Counted from the stretch's first letter, positions 33,139 through 40,171 are shown. The stretch is 61,075 bases of DNA from a virus (IMGVR_UViG_3300010883_000028:1-61075), one strand, 5' to 3'. Made by a program: numbers and translations. Notes: generated by a model from the sequence alone, not told the origin.

Positions 33139-33167
33139 ACTATACTCTACTATTTTCTATTTGTCAA
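33139..33167 (-). promoter_or_regulatory. Host-like promoter for bS21 operon
   Basis: Minus strand TTGACA (33167-33162), 17-nt spacer, TATAGT (33144-33139). The upstream block ACTTTTGCCATAAAAAGAC matches the SleB hydrolase promoter almost exactly. Confidence 0.75.
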
Positions 33168-33188
33168 GTCTTTTTATGGCAAAAGTGA

Positions 33189-33872
33189 TTATAAATATCT
33201 CATGCCATCATCATTCTTTATCCTTGATAGTATATCTTCTTCATGCTTGTGAAAGTTCATGGCAATAGTAATTCTATTCTTTTCTGCTAATTCACTATCT
33301 TGAAACATACCAGTTCTAATATAAGGTACAGAATGCATCATATACCCTGGAAAGATAATTAGATTACCTGTCTTAGGAAATGTTTTATGATATCTATTCG
33401 TTACAGAACTCTCTCTTCCAGGACTGGCAGTTAAGTTAGAATGAACTGTATAGTAATTTGGGTTGTGAAATAAAGTTGGTATAGTGTCATTACTTACATA
33501 ATAGATTGCACAGACTTCATGTGCGCCATGATGGTGTGCTTCTTGAAAGTGATGTTTTTCATCGTACTTGTTCCACCAACACTGTGTAACTTTATTAGGT
33601 TTACTAGGTTCGTACCAACCAACTTCAACCATGTACTGATTTACTTCTCTATTAACAATCTCTAAAAACTCAGTATGTCTTTTCGCAAACTTCATCATCT
33701 GCACATCATTCTCAAAAGATGTTTTTACTTTACAATCCCACACTCTAGCACCAGTATCATCTTCAACACCTACTGCTAATTCTTCTATTGTATTTTGGAT
33801 TGCTTCGTTATCTACTTCATCGGTTAGGTCCACATTACCTATGGCGTGTGGAAATACATAATCAATAATCAT
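33189..33872 (-). CDS. 2OG-Fe(II) oxygenase, 2OG-FeII_Oxy_5 type
   Basis: 227 aa. EAHHHGAHEVCAIYYVSND carries an HxH in place of the usual HxD; the distal part GNLIIFPGYMMHSVPYI (His) and NRITIAMNFH (Arg) complete the pocket. Substrate unknown. It is followed downstream by the bS21 promoter and preceded by the 200-aa gene at 33885. One of three oxygenases of this subtype in the window. Confidence 0.8.
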   Translation of the reverse strand: MIIDYVFPHAIGNVDLTDEVDNEAIQNTIEELAVGVEDDTGARVWDCKVKTSFENDVQMMKFAKRHTEFLEIVNREVNQYMVEVGWYEPSKPNKVTQCWWNKYDEKHHFQEAHHHGAHEVCAIYYVSNDTIPTLFHNPNYYTVHSNLTASPGRESSVTNRYHKTFPKTGNLIIFPGYMMHSVPYIRTGMFQDSELAEKNRITIAMNFHKHEEDILSRIKNDDGMRYL

Positions 33873-33884
33873 AATGATCCTTCT

Positions 33885-34487
33885 TTATATTTTGTCTATA
33901 TTGTCATCGTCTTCTTTTACGATATCAGTTCGAACACGTTTCATATCATTAGGAAGTGTGCCATCATTTCTTCGTACTACTGTATATTCATCTACAGTCA
34001 ATAATTCTTTCATACCAGCATAATCTCCTTCAAATATTGAACAGGAAATTGAATAGTCTTGAAAATTTCTAACGTGTACAACTCTTGCTAACATATCATG
34101 TTGTCTACGATTATGAGGTCGTACAATTTTTATAACATCACCAGGAAATAACTTTGAAGTTTTAGGATATCTCTTATTACCATAATAGATATGTGTTACT
34201 TCATCATCTGTTTCATCAGCATATATAAATTTAAGACCTTCTTCTTTTAATTTTAGTTGGTCTATTATCCCCATACTTTCTAATTGTTTCATATTCTTTC
34301 TAGAAATCTCAGGAGGTAGCATATCTGCCATTGCCGCCATAACGTCACCAGGACTAATAACTCCAACTTTTCCAATCACATCATCTCTAGTATTAGAGTT
34401 TTGATGTCTACTTCCACCAGTAACGTATTGAGTTATTCCACTAGGTAATATTCTTCGTTTTGTTTTATCATAGTCTGAATCTGACAC
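33885..34487 (-). CDS. Conserved protein, unknown (200 aa)
   Basis: 200 aa. A basic N-terminus (DYDKTKRRILPSGITQYVTG), KVGVISPGDVMAAMADMLPP, a beta-rich middle (KLFPGDVIKIVRPHNRRQHD, MLARVVHVRNFQDYSI) and an acidic C-terminus (VKEDDDNIDKI). The MGIIDQLKLKEEGLKFIY segment is helical. A late box 28 nt upstream suggests a virion or late function. Not recognised. Confidence 0.55.
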   Translation of the reverse strand: MSDSDYDKTKRRILPSGITQYVTGGSRHQNSNTRDDVIGKVGVISPGDVMAAMADMLPPEISRKNMKQLESMGIIDQLKLKEEGLKFIYADETDDEVTHIYYGNKRYPKTSKLFPGDVIKIVRPHNRRQHDMLARVVHVRNFQDYSISCSIFEGDYAGMKELLTVDEYTVVRRNDGTLPNDMKRVRTDIVKEDDDNIDKI

Positions 34488-34514
34488 TTTTAACTCCTTT
34501 AATTAGTATACTAG

Positions 34515-34522
34515 TATTTATA
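34515..34522 (-). promoter_or_regulatory. T4-type late promoter box TATAAATA
   Basis: Minus strand, upstream of the 200-aa gene (ATG 34487). It is back-to-back with a plus-strand late box 14 nt away. Confidence 0.55.
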
Positions 34523-34535
34523 CGTTTTGTCAAGG

Positions 34536-34543
34536 TATAAATA
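34536..34543 (+). promoter_or_regulatory. T4-type late promoter box TATAAATA
   Basis: Plus strand, about 32 nt upstream of the P-loop kinase ATG at 34575 (GAGGAAACA ribosome-binding site follows). Confidence 0.55.
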
Positions 34544-34574
34544 ATACTATAATATATAGCACACTGAGGAAACA

Positions 34575-35279
34575 ATGACAAGAAAATTTATAGATATTAA
34601 ATCAGACTTGTTTATCGAACAAGTTAAAGAGTTAAACGAAGGTGTTTATGATCCAGGAATCTTTAAGGCATTCTTCTTAGCAGGTGGTCCTGGTTCAGGT
34701 AAATCATATGTTCAGAAAAAAACTACTGGTGCGTCAGGTCTCAAGATAGTTAACTCAGATGATATATTTACAAAGTTTCTCAAAGATGCTGGTTTGCAAA
34801 CTACACCAGATGATATCTATTCAGACAAAGGACAAGAAATTCGTGGTAGAGCAAAAAAGGTAACCAGCAACAAACAATCTAATTATTTGATGGGTAGACT
34901 AGGTCTAGTTATTGACGGCACTGGTAAAGAGTATCCTAAGATACAAAAACAAGTTGCATCTCTTAAAGGTCTAGGTTACGAGACTTATATGATATTTGTT
35001 AATACTAGTGAAGAAGTTGCTCAAAAAAGAAATCTTGAAAGAGAAAGAACTCTTGATCCAAAAGAAGTTTCTAAAATGTGGAATGAAGTTCAAAGAAACA
35101 TGGGTAAGTATCAACAACTATTTGGTAATAAGAATTTTATTATTGTTGATAATAATGATGCATCTGATAAGTATCTTTTCACTGTATGGAAAAATGTTAG
35201 AAAATTAGTTAAATCAAAAATTACTAATCATCTTGCGAAGGCATGGATAGCAAAAGAACTCAGGAACAAAAAACGATAA
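34575..35279 (+). CDS. P-loop kinase, zeta-toxin/AAA_33-like (234 aa)
   Basis: 234 aa. Walker A FLAGGPGSGKSYVQKK (~32-46), a Walker-B-like GLVIDGTGKEYPKIQ (~110), then YMIFVNTSEEVAQKRNLERE and RERTLDPKEVSKMWNEVQRN, the LID-type Arg region of zeta-toxin-like kinases. The probable substrate is a nucleotide or small metabolite; it could also be a polynucleotide kinase. A lone plus-strand gene between two minus-strand operons, driven by a late box. Confidence 0.7.
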   Translation: MTRKFIDIKSDLFIEQVKELNEGVYDPGIFKAFFLAGGPGSGKSYVQKKTTGASGLKIVNSDDIFTKFLKDAGLQTTPDDIYSDKGQEIRGRAKKVTSNKQSNYLMGRLGLVIDGTGKEYPKIQKQVASLKGLGYETYMIFVNTSEEVAQKRNLERERTLDPKEVSKMWNEVQRNMGKYQQLFGNKNFIIVDNNDASDKYLFTVWKNVRKLVKSKITNHLAKAWIAKELRNKKR

Positions 35280-35327
35280 TTACTTACCGTTTATAAATTC
35301 TAATTCGTCATCGTTATATGGAAACAT
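35280..35327 (-). CDS. Mini-ORF, 15 aa, last in mini-gene chain
   Basis: Encodes MFPYNDDELEFINGK; its ATG overlaps the preceding stop as TAATG. The clean overlap and acidic protein-like sequence support translation; function unknown. Confidence 0.4.
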   Translation of the reverse strand: MFPYNDDELEFINGK

Positions 35328-35410
35328 TATAGTATTCCTATTCCACCACTCATTAAAAAAATGAATACGAAAGTTCCAGTGATAAACATTATTGGTTGTA
35401 TATGCATCAT
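35327..35410 (-). CDS. Mini membrane protein (27 aa)
   Basis: 27 aa, MMHIQPIMFITGTFVFIFLM then SGGIGIL: a single hydrophobic segment. Start overlaps the upstream stop by ATGA and its stop overlaps the next ATG, so it is translationally coupled within the mini-gene chain. Confidence 0.5.
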   Translation of the reverse strand: MMHIQPIMFITGTFVFIFLMSGGIGIL

Positions 35411-35541
35411 AACCACACTCCTTTACGTTTAAGATTTTTCATTCTACTTTCTAGGTCTACTAAGTCAGCAGAGTTAGATAAGTATTTTTCGATGGGATCC
35501 ATCGTTAAATTATTCCACCATTTTACAATCGTATTAATCAT
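35407..35541 (-). CDS. DUF3563-like small protein (44 aa)
   Basis: 44 aa: MINTIVKWWNNLTMDPIEKY, LSNSADLVDLESRMKNLKRK, GVWL. The YLSxSADLxDLExRMxxL pattern matches the DUF3563-type small proteins of phages and proteobacteria. It overlaps both neighbours by a few nt. Function unknown. Confidence 0.6.
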   Translation of the reverse strand: MINTIVKWWNNLTMDPIEKYLSNSADLVDLESRMKNLKRKGVWL

Positions 35542-35758
35542 CTATCTTTTCCTCTTGAAATATTTCTTTACCAAGCATTAATGCTTTTGCTTCTTCATAA
35601 TATCCCATTCTAGTTAATTCGTTTGCCGCTCTTGCTCTACCAGCAGTTTCACATAAACTTACCATTGCAATCAATGCTATTGTAAATAATTTATTTACGT
35701 TTTTGCAAATCTCACAAGTAAGTTCGTAACCATTATGTAGTACTAAACCTATTGTCAT
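35534..35758 (-). CDS. Small protein with hydrophobic segment (74 aa)
   Basis: 74 aa. A CEICKN pair of Cys (~16-19), a hydrophobic segment (KLFTIALIAMVSLCETAG) and a helical C-terminus (ANELTRMGYYEEAKALMLGK). It starts 3 nt after the preceding stop (TAATAATG). Unknown. Confidence 0.5.
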   Translation of the reverse strand: MTIGLVLHNGYELTCEICKNVNKLFTIALIAMVSLCETAGRARAANELTRMGYYEEAKALMLGKEIFQEEKIDD

Positions 35759-35760
35759 TA

Positions 35761-35916
35761 TTATAGTCTCCTGTTTTTAAAAAATGAATTATAGAAAGCG
35801 AGGCAGTCTTCATCTCTCATATGTCTTGTATCTTTTGCGTACTCGGTTCTTACGAACTGTACCATGTCTCCAGTATTCGGTTTACTTTTGAATAAGTTTT
35901 TTAACCAGTGTATCAT
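35761..35916 (-). CDS. Small protein, first of mini-gene chain (51 aa)
   Basis: 51 aa: MIHWLKNLFKSKPNTGDMVQ, FVRTEYAKDTRHMRDEDCLA, FYNSFFKNRRL. A short amphipathic start and basic end. It heads the coupled series down to 35280. The leader has a 7-bp hairpin (35932-35951). Unknown function. Confidence 0.55.
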   Translation of the reverse strand: MIHWLKNLFKSKPNTGDMVQFVRTEYAKDTRHMRDEDCLAFYNSFFKNRRL

Positions 35917-35931
35917 CTAAATCGTTCCTAT

Positions 35932-35951
35932 ATAACAAGCACCTTTGTTAT
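35932..35951 (-). promoter_or_regulatory. Leader hairpin upstream of mini-gene chain
   Basis: Perfect 7-bp inverted repeat ATAACAA-6 nt-TTGTTAT, between a TATAGT box (about 35952-35960, minus strand) and the first ATG of the chain; a possible operator or 5' RNA hairpin. Confidence 0.35.
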
Positions 35952-36070
35952 CACTATACTAAGTGTGTACTTGTTTTCTGTTTAATATGAGTTCGTAAAC
36001 TGTCTCTAATTTACACAACTATATATACAGTAGAGTGTAAAATTAAGCATACTCATTAGGCATAACAGTA

Positions 36071-36085
36071 GTGCAAATATTGCAC
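36071..36085. promoter_or_regulatory. Palindrome upstream of thyX, operator candidate
   Basis: GTGCAAATATTGCAC, a 6-bp inverted repeat with a 3-nt centre, 27 nt upstream of the thyX start. A related GTTGCAAAAATGCAAC lies at 47.19 kb. Confidence 0.35.
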
Positions 36086-36111
36086 AAATTAAAACATAAT
36101 GGAGTTACATA

Positions 36112-36768
36112 TTGAAAGTCAGATTAATTAGTTATAGTCAACCACATGAAGAAGAACTTTATGTAGGAAATGATATACAAGAACTTATTGCTTATTGTGC
36201 AAGAGTTTCAAATCCATCAAATCAATTGAATGAAGATACGTCAGCAAAGTTACTGAACTATCTAGCAAAACATAAACACTGGTCTCCATTTGAAATGGTA
36301 TCTGCTTGTTTAGAGATTGAGACTACTAGAGATATAGGAAGACAGATTTTAAGACATCGTAGTTTTTCATTTCAAGAATTTAGTCAGAGATATGCAGACC
36401 CGACCAAAGATTTACATTTCTCTTATAGAAGAGCGAGAATGCAAGACGCTAAGAATAGACAAAACTCTACTGATGATGCTCCACAAGATGTACAAGATAT
36501 GTGGGATAAGAAGCAACAAGAAGTTATTGATAAATCACTAAAGGTATATGAGTGGGCAATAGGTGTAGGTATTGCTAAAGAACAAGCAAGAGCAGTTCTA
36601 CCAGAAGGTAATACTATGTCTAGAATGTATATGAATGGAACACTACGTTCATGGATGCATTATATAGAATTAAGAAAAGAGAATGGAACCCAACAAGAGC
36701 ATATGGCAATAGCAGTTGCTTGTGCTGAAGTTATTGCAAAAATATTTCCACTCGCTAAAGAGTTATGA
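36112..36768 (+). CDS. thyX: Flavin-dependent thymidylate synthase ThyX
   Basis: 218 aa, TTG start with GGAG 9 nt upstream. The ThyX motif is present as RHRSFSFQEFSQRYADP (~80-96), with KHKHWSPFEMVSACLEIETT before it and RAVLPEGNTMSRMYMNGTLR after it. It methylates dUMP using FAD/NADPH and methylene-tetrahydrofolate to supply dTMP for an AT-rich genome. The next gene overlaps its stop by 4 nt. Confidence 0.93.
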   Translation: MKVRLISYSQPHEEELYVGNDIQELIAYCARVSNPSNQLNEDTSAKLLNYLAKHKHWSPFEMVSACLEIETTRDIGRQILRHRSFSFQEFSQRYADPTKDLHFSYRRARMQDAKNRQNSTDDAPQDVQDMWDKKQQEVIDKSLKVYEWAIGVGIAKEQARAVLPEGNTMSRMYMNGTLRSWMHYIELRKENGTQQEHMAIAVACAEVIAKIFPLAKEL

Positions 36769-37334
36769 TGAATAATATATTATCTATTTTTCCTAGTGCA
36801 ATTTACATAAAAGATACTCGCATTGATACTAGTGATATGCTACAGGTTTGCTTAGATATTGAAAGTGAAGACCATGGTCTATTACATGGTGAAGCACAAA
36901 GCACCTTCACAACTGAAACTAACATCTTAGAGCATTCATCTTTTTCTTTAGCAAAGTCTGTCATCACATCTGAAGTGCGAACCTTTGCAAAACAAATCGG
37001 TATCAATATGAAAGATGTGACGTTAGGTAGAAGTTGGTTCAATATTCAAAAGCAAGGTTCTACTATAATGCAACATAATCATAGACGCTCGGTTATCAGT
37101 GGAGCATTTTATATTCACGCTGATAAAGATGCGGCACCTATCACTTTTGCTAATCCACTCATGGCACATAAGATGTACGAACCATCTATAGGAGGTAGTA
37201 CAGATTACGATGTTGAGTTTATAAACATATCAGCAGAGACAGGAAAACTAGTTCTGTTTCCATCTTGGTTAGAACATTATGTAGGATATAACAATAGTGA
37301 CATGAGAGTTACCCTTTCTTTTAACTTTTTTTAA
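36765..37334 (+). CDS. 2OG-Fe(II) oxygenase, 2OG-FeII_Oxy_5 type
   Basis: 189 aa. IMQHNHRRSVISGAFYIHAD holds an HxH metal motif; TGKLVLFPSWLEHYVGYNNS supplies the distal His and MRVTLSFNFF the Arg strand. Overlaps thyX by 4 nt, so the two are co-expressed. A strong terminator follows. Substrate unknown. Confidence 0.8.
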   Translation: MMNNILSIFPSAIYIKDTRIDTSDMLQVCLDIESEDHGLLHGEAQSTFTTETNILEHSSFSLAKSVITSEVRTFAKQIGINMKDVTLGRSWFNIQKQGSTIMQHNHRRSVISGAFYIHADKDAAPITFANPLMAHKMYEPSIGGSTDYDVEFINISAETGKLVLFPSWLEHYVGYNNSDMRVTLSFNFF

Positions 37335-37356
37335 AATTAATTTTAAAAAAAATACT

Positions 37357-37387
37357 AAACCCTTGTTTTTCAAGGGTTTTTTTTTCA
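37357..37387 (+). terminator. Rho-independent terminator after thyX-oxygenase operon
   Basis: AAACCCTTG/CAAGGGTTT 9-bp stem with TTTTT loop, followed by seven more T; a textbook terminator. Confidence 0.9.
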
Positions 37388-37388
37388 T

Positions 37389-37435
37389 CTTTTATGTGGA
37401 TTTCCCTTGACATTGTGGCAAATGTTTGCTATACT
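37389..37435 (+). promoter_or_regulatory. Cassette promoter copy 1 (GTGGATTTCCC class)
   Basis: TATGTGGATTTCCC directly abuts TTGACA (37407-37412); 17-nt spacer with GTGGCAAA and an extended -10 TGC; TATACT (37430-37435). The leader continues with the AAGTAAGATGAGTTGAAACA block shared with copies at 39.1 and 43.07 kb. Confidence 0.8.
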
Positions 37436-37478
37436 GATTAAGTAAGATGAGTTGAAACAAAGAAAGGTTATTATTATT

Positions 37479-37835
37479 ATGGCGTATATTAGTCAAGAAG
37501 AAAAGAAAGTCCGTCTTCCAGCAATCAAAGCAGTTGCTAAGAAGTTCGGTATGAAAGTTACTGTTGGTGTTAAACATCATAGCACATTAGTTGTTAATGT
37601 TAAAGAAGGTCCTTTGACCTTTGACGATTATGAGCAAGTTAATGTTTACCATATTGAAAAGTTCTATGGTACTGACACTAAACAAACTGCATTCCTAGAT
37701 GAGATGATTGTTGCAATGAAAGGTGTGGGTTGGTTCTGTAATGATGATAGTCAGACAGATTACTTCCATCGTTCATTCTACACTGATATCAATATCGGTC
37801 AATGGAATAAACCATATATTCAAAAAGGAGAATAG
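37479..37835 (+). CDS. Conserved phage protein, unknown (118 aa)
   Basis: 118 aa from MAYISQEEKKVRLPAIKAVA (37479; AAAGG upstream). Pattern KKFGMKVTVGVKHHSTLVVN, then VNVYHIEKFY and YFHRSFYTDINIGQWNKPYI occurs in many phages and plasmids without a known role. First gene of the accessory cluster, under cassette promoter 1. Confidence 0.65.
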   Translation: MAYISQEEKKVRLPAIKAVAKKFGMKVTVGVKHHSTLVVNVKEGPLTFDDYEQVNVYHIEKFYGTDTKQTAFLDEMIVAMKGVGWFCNDDSQTDYFHRSFYTDINIGQWNKPYIQKGE

Positions 37836-37838
37836 AAT

Positions 37839-38096
37839 ATGAATACATTATCAACATCAATAAAAAGAGAAATCACTGCTATGACAATAACAGAGTTAAC
37901 TCAACTTGAAAGTTTTGTTAAAGAGTTTAAAAAATTCACTGCTCAGTCAGCATTGGTTGTCGGTGCAAAAATTTTAGTTGTGCAAAGAACAAAGCAGACA
38001 CCTGGTATTATTAAAAAGATTAATAAGTCTAGAGCATTAGTTGACATGAGAGGTAAGACCTACTCTGTTCCTTTTGATATGATACTACCAATTTAA
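37839..38096 (+). CDS. Small protein with SH3/KOW-like C-terminus (85 aa)
   Basis: 85 aa. A helical N-terminus (ITELTQLESFVKEFKKFTAQ) then a short beta-barrel-like part (AKILVVQRTKQTPGIIKKIN, KSRALVDMRGKTYSVPFDMI). Starts 3 nt after the previous stop, so same operon. Function unknown. Confidence 0.55.
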   Translation: MNTLSTSIKREITAMTITELTQLESFVKEFKKFTAQSALVVGAKILVVQRTKQTPGIIKKINKSRALVDMRGKTYSVPFDMILPI

Positions 38097-38101
38097 TTCA
38101 C

Positions 38102-38148
38102 CTTTTGTGTGGATTGCCCTTGACATCATGGCAAAGATGTGCTATAGT
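38102..38148 (+). promoter_or_regulatory. Cassette promoter copy 2
   Basis: TTTTGTGTGGATTGCCC abuts TTGACA (38120-38125); 17-nt spacer with ATGGCAAA and extended TGC; TATAGT (38143-38148). The leader is type B (ATGAACGAAAGTGAGAAT) as at 59.8 kb. Confidence 0.8.
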
Positions 38149-38191
38149 AATAGTATAATAAAGATTAACAATGAACGAAAGTGAGAATATT

Positions 38192-38416
38192 ATGAATAAT
38201 AAATTAAAATTAAATAACGAAGAAGTTATAAATGCAACCATTGAGAATATCGATATGGCAGACTATCCAGATTGTGTGATGGCATATTTTGATAATGCGG
38301 TATTTAAAAATACCTTGTTACCTTTAGATGATAATCAGATGATTGCTTTGCAAGAAGAAAATGCTGATACCTTTTATGAAATGTTAAGAGAAGAAGTTTG
38401 CGATAGGAGTTATTAA
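38192..38416 (+). CDS. Small acidic protein, unknown (74 aa)
   Basis: 74 aa from MNNKLKLNNEEVINATIENI (38192). An in-frame upstream ATG (38171) would add the MNESENI leader peptide seen in front of two other genes; GTGAG just before the second ATG favours 38192. Acidic C-terminus (EENADTFYEMLREEVCDRSY). Unknown. Confidence 0.55.
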   Translation: MNNKLKLNNEEVINATIENIDMADYPDCVMAYFDNAVFKNTLLPLDDNQMIALQEENADTFYEMLREEVCDRSY

Positions 38417-38632
38417 ATGATAAGAAGTAAACAACCTAAGTCAGAGATAGTTATAGACCTGACGGGTCCCGATGGGAATGCAAATGTTCTTCTCGGTTAT
38501 GCTCTGAGTTACGGGCGCCAGTTGGGGTTTGATGTGAATGCGATATTGACTGAAATGAAATCGAGCGATTATGAGAACTTAATAACTGTGTTTGATAAAT
38601 TCTTTGGTGACTATATAATACTAGAAAGGTAA
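38417..38632 (+). CDS. Small conserved phage protein (71 aa)
   Basis: 71 aa: IVIDLTGPDGNANVLLGYAL, SYGRQLGFDVNAILTEMKSS, DYENLITVFDKFFGDYIILE. The IDLTGPDGNAxxLLGYA start is a recurrent phage/plasmid small-protein motif of unknown function. Begins directly after the preceding stop. Confidence 0.6.
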   Translation: MIRSKQPKSEIVIDLTGPDGNANVLLGYALSYGRQLGFDVNAILTEMKSSDYENLITVFDKFFGDYIILER

Positions 38633-38774
38633 AGGTGGAAAGGTTAAAGTTCTTTTGTTTCTGAAAAGGGGACACCCTATATAGACATCTGATATGACCA
38701 ATCCATAGTTACCATGGTGAAAGTAATGGTAAAAGATTATTCTCACTTCCCACCCACTCTTGCCGTCAATTGAC

Positions 38775-38803
38775 TTGACACCCAAACAATAATATAGTAT
38801 AGT
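38775..38803 (+). promoter_or_regulatory. Host-like promoter for 38848 gene
   Basis: TTGACA (38775-38780), 17-nt spacer, TATAGT (38798-38803). The 140 nt before it (38633-38770) hold no gene that I can support. Confidence 0.7.
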
Positions 38804-38847
38804 ATAAAAACTAATCGTAGATATCTTAGTCGCATAAGGAGAAACAG

Positions 38848-39072
38848 ATGCGGTACTTAAAGAAGAATGAAATGTTTGTAGATAATTTTCCAACCTATAA
38901 TTTCAGAGGATTCGTGTATGTACCTAATACACACTCTGGTAAAGTCTATCATACAGTTATAAAAGACTGTCGATTTATAACAGACTTATCTGGTCCTACC
39001 AGTGCAGTCTTTTCAAAGAAAGAATTTATTGATAATGTCAATCAAATGTTAAATAAAAAAAGATGGCATTAA
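38848..39072 (+). CDS. Small protein, unknown (74 aa)
   Basis: 74 aa with AAGGAGAAACAG before the ATG. MRYLKKNEMFVDNFPTYNF, then YVPNTHSGKVYHTVIKDCRF, ends basic (MLNKKRWH). Single-gene unit between two promoters. Function unknown. Confidence 0.5.
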   Translation: MRYLKKNEMFVDNFPTYNFRGFVYVPNTHSGKVYHTVIKDCRFITDLSGPTSAVFSKKEFIDNVNQMLNKKRWH

Positions 39073-39082
39073 TCGAAAAAAG

Positions 39083-39114
39083 TACTTGACAAAGTACATT
39101 AAATAGTGTATTAT
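39083..39114 (+). promoter_or_regulatory. Host-like promoter with palindrome over the -35 box
   Basis: TTGACA (39086-39091), 17-nt spacer, TATTAT (39109-39114). GTACTTGACAAAGTAC (39083-39098) is a palindrome covering the -35, a possible repressor site. The leader is type A. Confidence 0.65.
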
Positions 39115-39152
39115 GTAATAGTAAGATGAATTGAAACAAGAAAGGTTATATT

Positions 39153-39485
39153 ATGAAACAAGTTACTAATGAAAATGTCGCTGAATATATCACTGCTATC
39201 GACTTAGATTATGCAGAATGGTGTAATGATGCAGATATCAAGTTTACACAAACTGAGAAGACTATAGTTCAAGATGGTCGCAACTATATTAAGATAGTTC
39301 GCAAAATGTCAAATGGTCAAAACACTGTGCATTCTTTTATTGTAAAGAAAGCAACTAAGAAGTTTGCAGTTGGTGAGATACTTGCCGCCGCAAGTTGGAA
39401 AGCACCTGCAGTTAATTTCGCAAGAGGTACTGTATTTGATAGCGAGACTTGGAAAGGTCGACTACGATGGACTGGAATATTGTGA
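39153..39485 (+). CDS. Conserved small phage protein (110 aa)
   Basis: 110 aa. The middle (NTVHSFIVKKATKKFAVGEI, LAAASWKAPAVNFARGTVFD) is a motif shared by many phage and plasmid small proteins with no known function. Type A leader with GAAAGG before the ATG. Followed at once by the 39-aa gene. Confidence 0.6.
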   Translation: MKQVTNENVAEYITAIDLDYAEWCNDADIKFTQTEKTIVQDGRNYIKIVRKMSNGQNTVHSFIVKKATKKFAVGEILAAASWKAPAVNFARGTVFDSETWKGRLRWTGIL

Positions 39486-39486
39486 G

Positions 39487-39606
39487 ATGACTAAACTAGA
39501 AAAATTGAAAATATATCTAAAAGCACTTCTAGAAGAAGTTGCAAAAACCAAAGAAGAAATAGAAGAGCAAAAATTAATCAAGGAATTCAATGATAACTGT
39601 GAATAA
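39487..39606 (+). CDS. Small coiled-coil protein (39 aa)
   Basis: 39 aa: MTKLEKLKIYLKALLEEVAK, TKEEIEEQKLIKEFNDNCE. Strong heptad pattern. The ATG overlaps the previous stop region (TGTGAGATG gives a GAG ribosome-binding site). Probably coupled to its neighbour. Confidence 0.5.
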   Translation: MTKLEKLKIYLKALLEEVAKTKEEIEEQKLIKEFNDNCE

Positions 39607-39615
39607 AATAAATCA

Positions 39616-39663
39616 CTTTTTATGTGGATTTCCCTTGACATATAACTTTATTTGTGGTATAGT
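39616..39663 (+). promoter_or_regulatory. Cassette promoter copy 3
   Basis: TATGTGGATTTCCC abuts TTGACA (39635-39640), 17-nt spacer, TATAGT (39658-39663). Drives the envelope/lipoprotein cluster that follows. Confidence 0.8.
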
Positions 39664-39689
39664 ATACCTATAATGAAAAAGGAGATGTT

Positions 39690-40016
39690 ATGAAAAAACT
39701 AGTAATGATTGCCGCCCTTGCTTTAGTAGCAACAAACGCCTGTGCTGATGGATGGAAACTTCCTCAGAAGAGTATTTGGAATGGGAGTAATACTGCTTAA
39801 CATTTATTGAATGATGAACTACGATATGTTCTGAATAACAATATTAACTTGAACAATATTCTCGGCGCAGTGATTGGTACTGTGATTGATCCTCGTGGTT
39901 ATCATGGTAGTGCTTATCCTAATGGTAAGCGACCAAAATTAAATTATAAACTCGGTAATATGGGGACAGGTAAATGTTTCAGCGATCCAAAAGGAAATGG
40001 TATTTGGTGTCCTTAA
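39690..40016 (+). pseudogene. Secreted small protein interrupted by an in-frame TAA
   Basis: From ATG 39690 (AGGAG upstream) the frame encodes a signal peptide (MKKLVMIAALALVATNACA) and DGWKLPQKSIWNGSNTA, then TAA at 39798-39800. The same frame continues without shift for another 72 codons: HLLNDELRYVLNNNINLNNI, LGAVIGTVIDPRGYHGSAYP, ending CFSDPKGNGIWCP. The downstream part alone has only a TTG with no ribosome-binding site and lacks an export signal. This looks like one secreted ~108-aa protein broken by a nonsense codon, or one using readthrough. Confidence 0.6.
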
Positions 40017-40171
40017 TAGGGGCATCTGTATTACTATCAGGTTGTACTAGTACTTTAGAGACTAGCACACAAGTATATCAACAATGTAAGTATCAAGACA
40101 ACTGTCCTATTATATGTGTAGGAGACTGGATGAACGGAAGATACTGTGACACTAGTGGATTTAGTTTATAA
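39974..40171 (+). CDS. Small lipoprotein (65 aa)
   Basis: 65 aa with a lipoprotein signal: basic start (MFQRSKRKWYLV), hydrophobic SLIGASVLL, lipobox LSGC (Cys ~24). The mature part has four more Cys (QQCKYQDNCPIICVGDW, RYCDTSG). It overlaps the upstream frame by 43 nt; a later TTG/GTG start would keep the signal. Likely anchored in the host envelope. Confidence 0.6.
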   Translation: MFQRSKRKWYLVSLIGASVLLSGCTSTLETSTQVYQQCKYQDNCPIICVGDWMNGRYCDTSGFSL

